Assembly: GCA_947643685.1 (NCBI GenBank)
Contig: CANRXD010000080.1
Span: 1 to 7,155, forward strand
DNA length: 7,155 bases
Reading direction: 5' to 3'
DNA from: an uncultured Clostridium sp.
GTDB lineage: Bacteria; Bacillota; Clostridia; Lachnospirales; Lachnospiraceae
This document shows positions 4,829 to 7,155 of this stretch, piece after piece; positions within the stretch are counted from its first letter, which is position 1, and each line of letters starts with the position of its first letter. The position numbers and the translations under genes are program-made. The notes beneath the pieces are model-generated. The model did no database searches, was not told the DNA's origin, and saw only the letters and a list, made by a program, of their open reading frames with translations.

Positions 4829-5770
4829 ATGTTATCACATTTATCGTTATTTTCTGGAATTGGCGGATTGGATTTAGCGGCTGAACGGGCAGGATTTCAG
4901 ACAGTGGGACAGTGTGAGTGGGCGGACTATCCAACAAAAGTTTTGGAAAAACATTGGCCGGATGTGCCGCGTTGGAAGGATATCAGATCATTAACAGGAG
5001 ATAGTTTTTATGAAAGAACAGGATTACGAACAGTTGACGTTGTTTCCGGGGGATTCCCTTGCCAGCCTTTCTCTGTTGCCGGGAAGCGAAGAGGCAAGGA
5101 AGATGACCGTTATCTCTGGCCAGAGATGGCTAGGATTGTCAAAGAATTACGGCCCACTTGGGTTATTGGAGAAAATGTTGCTGGAATCATCAATATGGAA
5201 CTCGAAACAGTGCTTTTTGATTTGGAAACCGAGGGGTATGCCACAAGGACATTTCTTATTCCAGCTTGCGGCGTCGGTGCCCCGCACAGGAGATACCGGA
5301 CCGCAATTGTGGCCTACTCCGAAAGCGTCAGATGCGGGAGGAACCGGAAAGAAGGGAAGCAAATCTGCGGAATGCGACCGAAAGAAAGGAAATCTGAGAG
5401 GGGTAGTGATGTATGCAACACCGCAGGCGCGGGATTACCGAACGGGACAGGCCGGCCGATGGGAAGACAAAAAGAACCGGAGTCGGAATTTGAACGATCA
5501 GATAGCAATGTATCCGACACCAACAGGAGCCCGGTTGTGCGGCGGCAGCCATGCAGCACAGACACTGAACAGGATACAGGAAAATGGTCATATTACCGAA
5601 CAGGAGAAGAGAAGCATGAAATCTGGGAATGGTGGTCAACTGAACCCGGAGTGGGTAGAGTGGCTCATGGGGTTCCCAATCGGGTGGACAGACTTAAATG
5701 CTTGGGAAATGCGGTAGTATGGCAGCAGTTTTATCCGGTGTTTTTGGCGATTGCACAAATAGAAAGATAG
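4829..5770 (+). CDS. dcm: DNA (cytosine-5) methyltransferase
   Basis: This SAM-dependent enzyme methylates carbon 5 of cytosine in a specific DNA site. Its motifs in order (numbering from ATG 4829) are: motif I LSLFSGIGGLDLA at about 6-18 for SAM binding; motif IV GGFPCQPFSVAGKRRG, with catalytic Cys78 in PCQ; motif VI GENVAG at about 114-119; motif VIII GAPHRRYR at about 150-157; and motif X RLKCLGNAVVWQQ near the C-terminus. The usual proline of GNAVVPQ is Trp298 here. At 313 aa it has a typical compact phage size. ATG 4823 is also in frame, but GAGG (4818-4821) sits at a proper 7-nt spacing only from ATG 4829. Residues about 165-265, where the target recognition domain should lie, are very polar and rich in Arg, Glu, Ser and Gly. 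This stretch is overprinted by a second reading frame. No restriction endonuclease is adjacent, so it is probably a solitary protective or regulatory methylase. Target sequence unknown. Confidence 0.88.
   Translation: MLSHLSLFSGIGGLDLAAERAGFQTVGQCEWADYPTKVLEKHWPDVPRWKDIRSLTGDSFYERTGLRTVDVVSGGFPCQPFSVAGKRRGKEDDRYLWPEMARIVKELRPTWVIGENVAGIINMELETVLFDLETEGYATRTFLIPACGVGAPHRRYRTAIVAYSESVRCGRNRKEGKQICGMRPKERKSERGSDVCNTAGAGLPNGTGRPMGRQKEPESEFERSDSNVSDTNRSPVVRRQPCSTDTEQDTGKWSYYRTGEEKHEIWEWWSTEPGVGRVAHGVPNRVDRLKCLGNAVVWQQFYPVFLAIAQIER
4996..5000 (+). promoter_or_regulatory. Internal Shine-Dalgarno for the overprinted frame
   Basis: AGGAG ends 9 nt before ATG 5010, a proper distance, inside the methyltransferase gene. 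The spacer ATAGTTTTT is AU-rich and likely open. It supports independent initiation of the second frame. Confidence 0.6.
5010..5717 (+). CDS. Overprinted 235-aa protein inside the methyltransferase gene (+1 frame)
   Basis: This frame starts at ATG 5010 with AGGAG 9 nt upstream, is open for 235 codons, and lies wholly within the methyltransferase gene, shifted +1. It opens with MKEQDYEQLTLFPGDSLASL and continues with LLPGSEEARKMTV, LLESSIWNSKQCFLIWKP, three [LM][WY]xTPxA-type units (LWPTPKASD at 5307, MYATPQARD at 5409, MYPTPTGAR at 5508), LCGGSHAAQTL, ITEQEKRSM and finally LNPEWVEWLMGFPIGWTDL. I recall proteins with this same order of segments annotated in many Firmicutes phages, as hypothetical proteins or loosely as DNA methylases, often beside or overlapping a C5 methylase. 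Part of the apparent conservation must come from the motif IV, VIII and X bases it shares with the methylase. Function unknown; whether the frame is expressed is not shown by sequence alone. A partner or inhibitor of the methylase is speculation. Confidence 0.55.
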   Translation: MKEQDYEQLTLFPGDSLASLSLLPGSEEARKMTVISGQRWLGLSKNYGPLGLLEKMLLESSIWNSKQCFLIWKPRGMPQGHFLFQLAASVPRTGDTGPQLWPTPKASDAGGTGKKGSKSAECDRKKGNLRGVVMYATPQARDYRTGQAGRWEDKKNRSRNLNDQIAMYPTPTGARLCGGSHAAQTLNRIQENGHITEQEKRSMKSGNGGQLNPEWVEWLMGFPIGWTDLNAWEMR

Positions 5771-5861
5771 CATAATTAAAATTTGGAGGGTGAGCAGAAC
5801 CAAGACAAATGGATTTTATCAAGGATGGATTCATTAAAAATTGAGATTTTGAAAGGATAGA

Positions 5862-6323
5862 ATGAAAAGCATAGAAATAGAAGTAATAAAAAAAATGTGC
5901 GAGTGCAATATGAGAATATCCAGGGTTGCAGTAAATATGTATATGCACCGAAATACCGTTGTATATCGACTAGAGAGAATTAAAGAAAAATATGGATTAG
6001 ACCCTACAAATTTCTATGATTTAGTTAAGCTAAACCAATTGGCGGAGATAGCGTCTAATGAACCGCCAGAATTGGATCCTCTACATTTATGCACTTATTG
6101 TGGTTCTGAGATTATGAATAAAAGAAGATACAAATTCTGCTCTGACGAATGTAGAAAAAAGGCATACTCACAGAAATGTAAGCGGATGAGAAGAAATTGT
6201 ACAGACTGTAATTTTTCCGTAAGAGAGGAGGGCAGAAGAGTCCGCTGTATAAAGACGGGAAAAATTGTAATATCAATAAATGGATTAGGCCATAAAAATA
6301 TGAAGATGTGTCCATTGAATTAA
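5862..6323 (+). CDS. PucR-type HTH protein fused to zinc-finger-like cysteine clusters
   Basis: This is a 153-aa putative DNA-binding protein. Residues about 1-60 match the C-terminal HTH of PucR/CdaR regulators: an RISRVAVNMYMHRNTVVYRL core, then ERIKEKYGLDPTNFYDLVKL, the classic 'hRNTv.YRL.rI...yGldp..f.d...L'. After a short linker comes CTYCGSEI...YKFCSDECRKKAYSQKC (C77, C80, C93, C97, C106), a likely zinc ribbon. A second Cys set follows: C113, C116, C129 and C150 (CTDC...RC...MCPLN). The ribosome binding site AAGGA (5853-5857) is 4 nt from the ATG. A gap of about 90 bp separates it from the methylase gene. That gap holds GGAGGG at 5785-5790 without a convincing ORF and no clear promoter. 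The gene is visibly richer in A+T than parB. It is probably a phage-type regulator; its target is unknown. Confidence 0.75.
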   Translation: MKSIEIEVIKKMCECNMRISRVAVNMYMHRNTVVYRLERIKEKYGLDPTNFYDLVKLNQLAEIASNEPPELDPLHLCTYCGSEIMNKRRYKFCSDECRKKAYSQKCKRMRRNCTDCNFSVREEGRRVRCIKTGKIVISINGLGHKNMKMCPLN

Positions 6324-6339
6324 GATTTGAGGTGAAAAG

Positions 6340-6558
6340 ATGGCAGATATGAACAAAATGTCTCCGGTTGGCGGTGTAGACCGTGGGGAGAAGATGGACA
6401 GGATATCTTTACAAAATGCGGTGGAAACCCCGTTCTGGATGGCTGTGTGGGCCACAGAACCGGACAGGAGGATATGTGTAGAGATGTCTTATAGCGATCT
6501 GAAAATCATTGCTGATCTGATAGATGCTGCAAGGGGAAAGTTAAAACCAATGAATTAA
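6340..6558 (+). CDS. Small hypothetical protein (72 aa)
   Basis: ATG 6340 follows a good ribosome binding site, GAGGTGA, and lies 16 bp after the previous stop, so it is probably in the same transcript. The N-terminal third is polar (MADMNKMSPVGGVDRGEKMD). The C-terminal part, FWMAVWATEPDRRICVEMSY and then SDLKIIADLIDAARGKL, looks like a strand pair and an amphipathic helix. M19 is a possible alternative start (ATG 6394). There is no signal peptide or clear membrane segment. I do not recognise the family. Its position among small accessory genes fits a phage or mobile-element early protein. Confidence 0.65.
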   Translation: MADMNKMSPVGGVDRGEKMDRISLQNAVETPFWMAVWATEPDRRICVEMSYSDLKIIADLIDAARGKLKPMN

Positions 6559-6578
6559 AAATATGCAGGAGGAAGAGG

Positions 6579-6848
6579 ATGCAGCAGGAGAAAATTGTAG
6601 AGAGCATGAGACAAGTGGATTTTTCGGATTTGAGATTCCCTCTGATAGTGGTGTATAAAAATCCCAAAGATTATCCAGATGCTTATGTAGCCAGGGTGTG
6701 GGAAGGAGCCAGAAGTCTTCCAACAAATATAATCATCAAGAGGGAAAAGCTTCAGGAGATAAGAAAAGACATAAAGGCAGCAGGATTCACAATAAGGATT
6801 GCGCCGAAAGCAGGAGAGGACCCAGTGATTGTGGAGACATGGATCTAA
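6579..6848 (+). CDS. Small hypothetical phage-type protein (89 aa)
   Basis: The start at ATG 6579 is preceded by AGGAGGAAGAGG, a strong ribosome binding site, 20 bp after the previous stop. The protein is soluble and has mixed alpha/beta character: FPLIVVYKNPKDYPDAYVAR, VWEGARSLPTNIIIKREKLQ, EIRKDIKAAGFTIRI, and a conserved-looking ending DPVIVETWI. The segments 'YPD.YVARVW', 'PTN.I' and a terminal 'DP.IVE.WI' are familiar from small unnamed proteins in Firmicutes mobile elements, for which I know no function. It could be an immunity-like or accessory protein, but nothing in the sequence decides this. Confidence 0.7.
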   Translation: MQQEKIVESMRQVDFSDLRFPLIVVYKNPKDYPDAYVARVWEGARSLPTNIIIKREKLQEIRKDIKAAGFTIRIAPKAGEDPVIVETWI

Positions 6849-6897
6849 TAGGAAAAGTGAAGAGACCTGATAGAAATTAAAACCCGGAGGGAAATTT

Positions 6898-7155
6898 ATG
6901 AGAGCAACATGTGAAATTATAGCAGATTTAAAAGATGGGAAAGAAGTTACGTATGAAGAATTAAAGATGGCTTGTTTGGTACAGTCAAGTATAATTTTCT
7001 TCTATCAGCAGGATACAAAGAAATTGCTAAAAGGCGGTATTGGAGCGGACCTCGTAAAACAGATGGATTATAATGATGAAAAAACATCGTCAAAGGAGAT
7101 GGTTTTCGATTCCACATCGTTTGTACCGGACAGGATCCTATTGATCCCCGCCTGT
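6898..7155 (+). CDS. Hypothetical protein, 3' end beyond the window
   Basis: ATG 6898 has an excellent ribosome binding site (GGAGGG, 6886-6891, 6-nt spacing), and the frame stays open for 86 codons to the window edge. It begins MRATCEIIADLKDGKEVTYE and continues ELKMACLVQSSIIFFYQQDT, KKLLKGGIGADLVKQMDYND. The opening has a strand-turn-strand look followed by a helix, and no signal peptide is evident. I do not recognise the family. It appears to be the fourth member of the small-gene cluster that starts at 5862. Confidence 0.65.
   Translation, partial: MRATCEIIADLKDGKEVTYEELKMACLVQSSIIFFYQQDTKKLLKGGIGADLVKQMDYNDEKTSSKEMVFDSTSFVPDRILLIPAC

Noticed and set aside
5328..5639. Minus-strand frames inside the methylase/overprint region (5314-5565 and 5328-5639)
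   Set aside because: No start signal or recognisable domain. They follow from constrained codon use in the two plus-strand frames.
5785..5844. GGAGGG followed by GTG 5790 or ATG 5809 as a tiny gene
   Set aside because: The frames give only 11-15 codons with poor spacing to the Shine-Dalgarno and no recognisable content.
1..7155. CRISPR array, tRNA, rRNA, insertion sequence or integrase
   Set aside because: I saw no regularly spaced repeats, cloverleaf or rRNA-like segments, transposase motifs or terminal inverted repeats in the window.

Overview
The window looks like the early or maintenance region of a mobile element from a low-to-mid GC Firmicute, most likely a Clostridia/Lachnospiraceae prophage, phage-plasmid or integrative element. 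This rests on strong AAGGAGG-type ribosome binding sites, all genes on the plus strand with tight or overlapping junctions, and several small phage-type proteins of unnamed families. No structural, integrase or relaxase gene is visible, so the exact element type cannot be settled.

Layout: (1) 1-166 holds the 3' end of an SSB-like gene (acidic tip ending in LPF), whose upstream frame is not continuous in the window. (2) 176-2774 is a partition pair: a ParA ATPase overlapping by 14 bp an unusually long (619 aa) ParB-family protein with a cysteine-rich middle and an extra C-terminal region. A perfect 21-bp palindrome lies inside parB. (3) 2771-3040 is a small basic protein. (4) 3033-3191 is a deletion remnant of a small phage-type gene. 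Its 3' end is repeated exactly 1600 bp downstream. (5) 3282-4376 is a PAPS-reductase/PP-loop family protein, preceded by a structured leader. (6) 4384-4791 is a small protein sharing its 3' end with the remnant. (7) 4829-5770 is a C5-cytosine DNA methyltransferase. A second, 235-codon reading frame with its own ribosome binding site is overprinted inside it (5010-5717). (8) 5862-7155 holds a PucR-type HTH/zinc-finger protein, two small unknown proteins and the start of another gene that runs off the window.

How the genes may work together: ParA and ParB would give segregation or replicon maintenance. The methyltransferase would give protection from host restriction or self-marking. The ParB-domain plus PAPS-reductase-family combination is reminiscent of the IbrB/IbrA pair, but its function here is unknown. 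The HTH/zinc protein is a plausible DNA-binding regulator.

The strongest candidate for something unusual is the overprinted frame in the methyltransferase gene. It has a good Shine-Dalgarno, no stop for 235 codons, and segments such as LNPEWVEWLMGFPIGWTDL that I recall recurring as annotated phage proteins. The methyltransferase frame over the same bases is polar and low in complexity between motifs VIII and X. The palindrome in parB (possible parS) and the 1600-bp-spaced repeats flanking the PAPS-reductase module come next.
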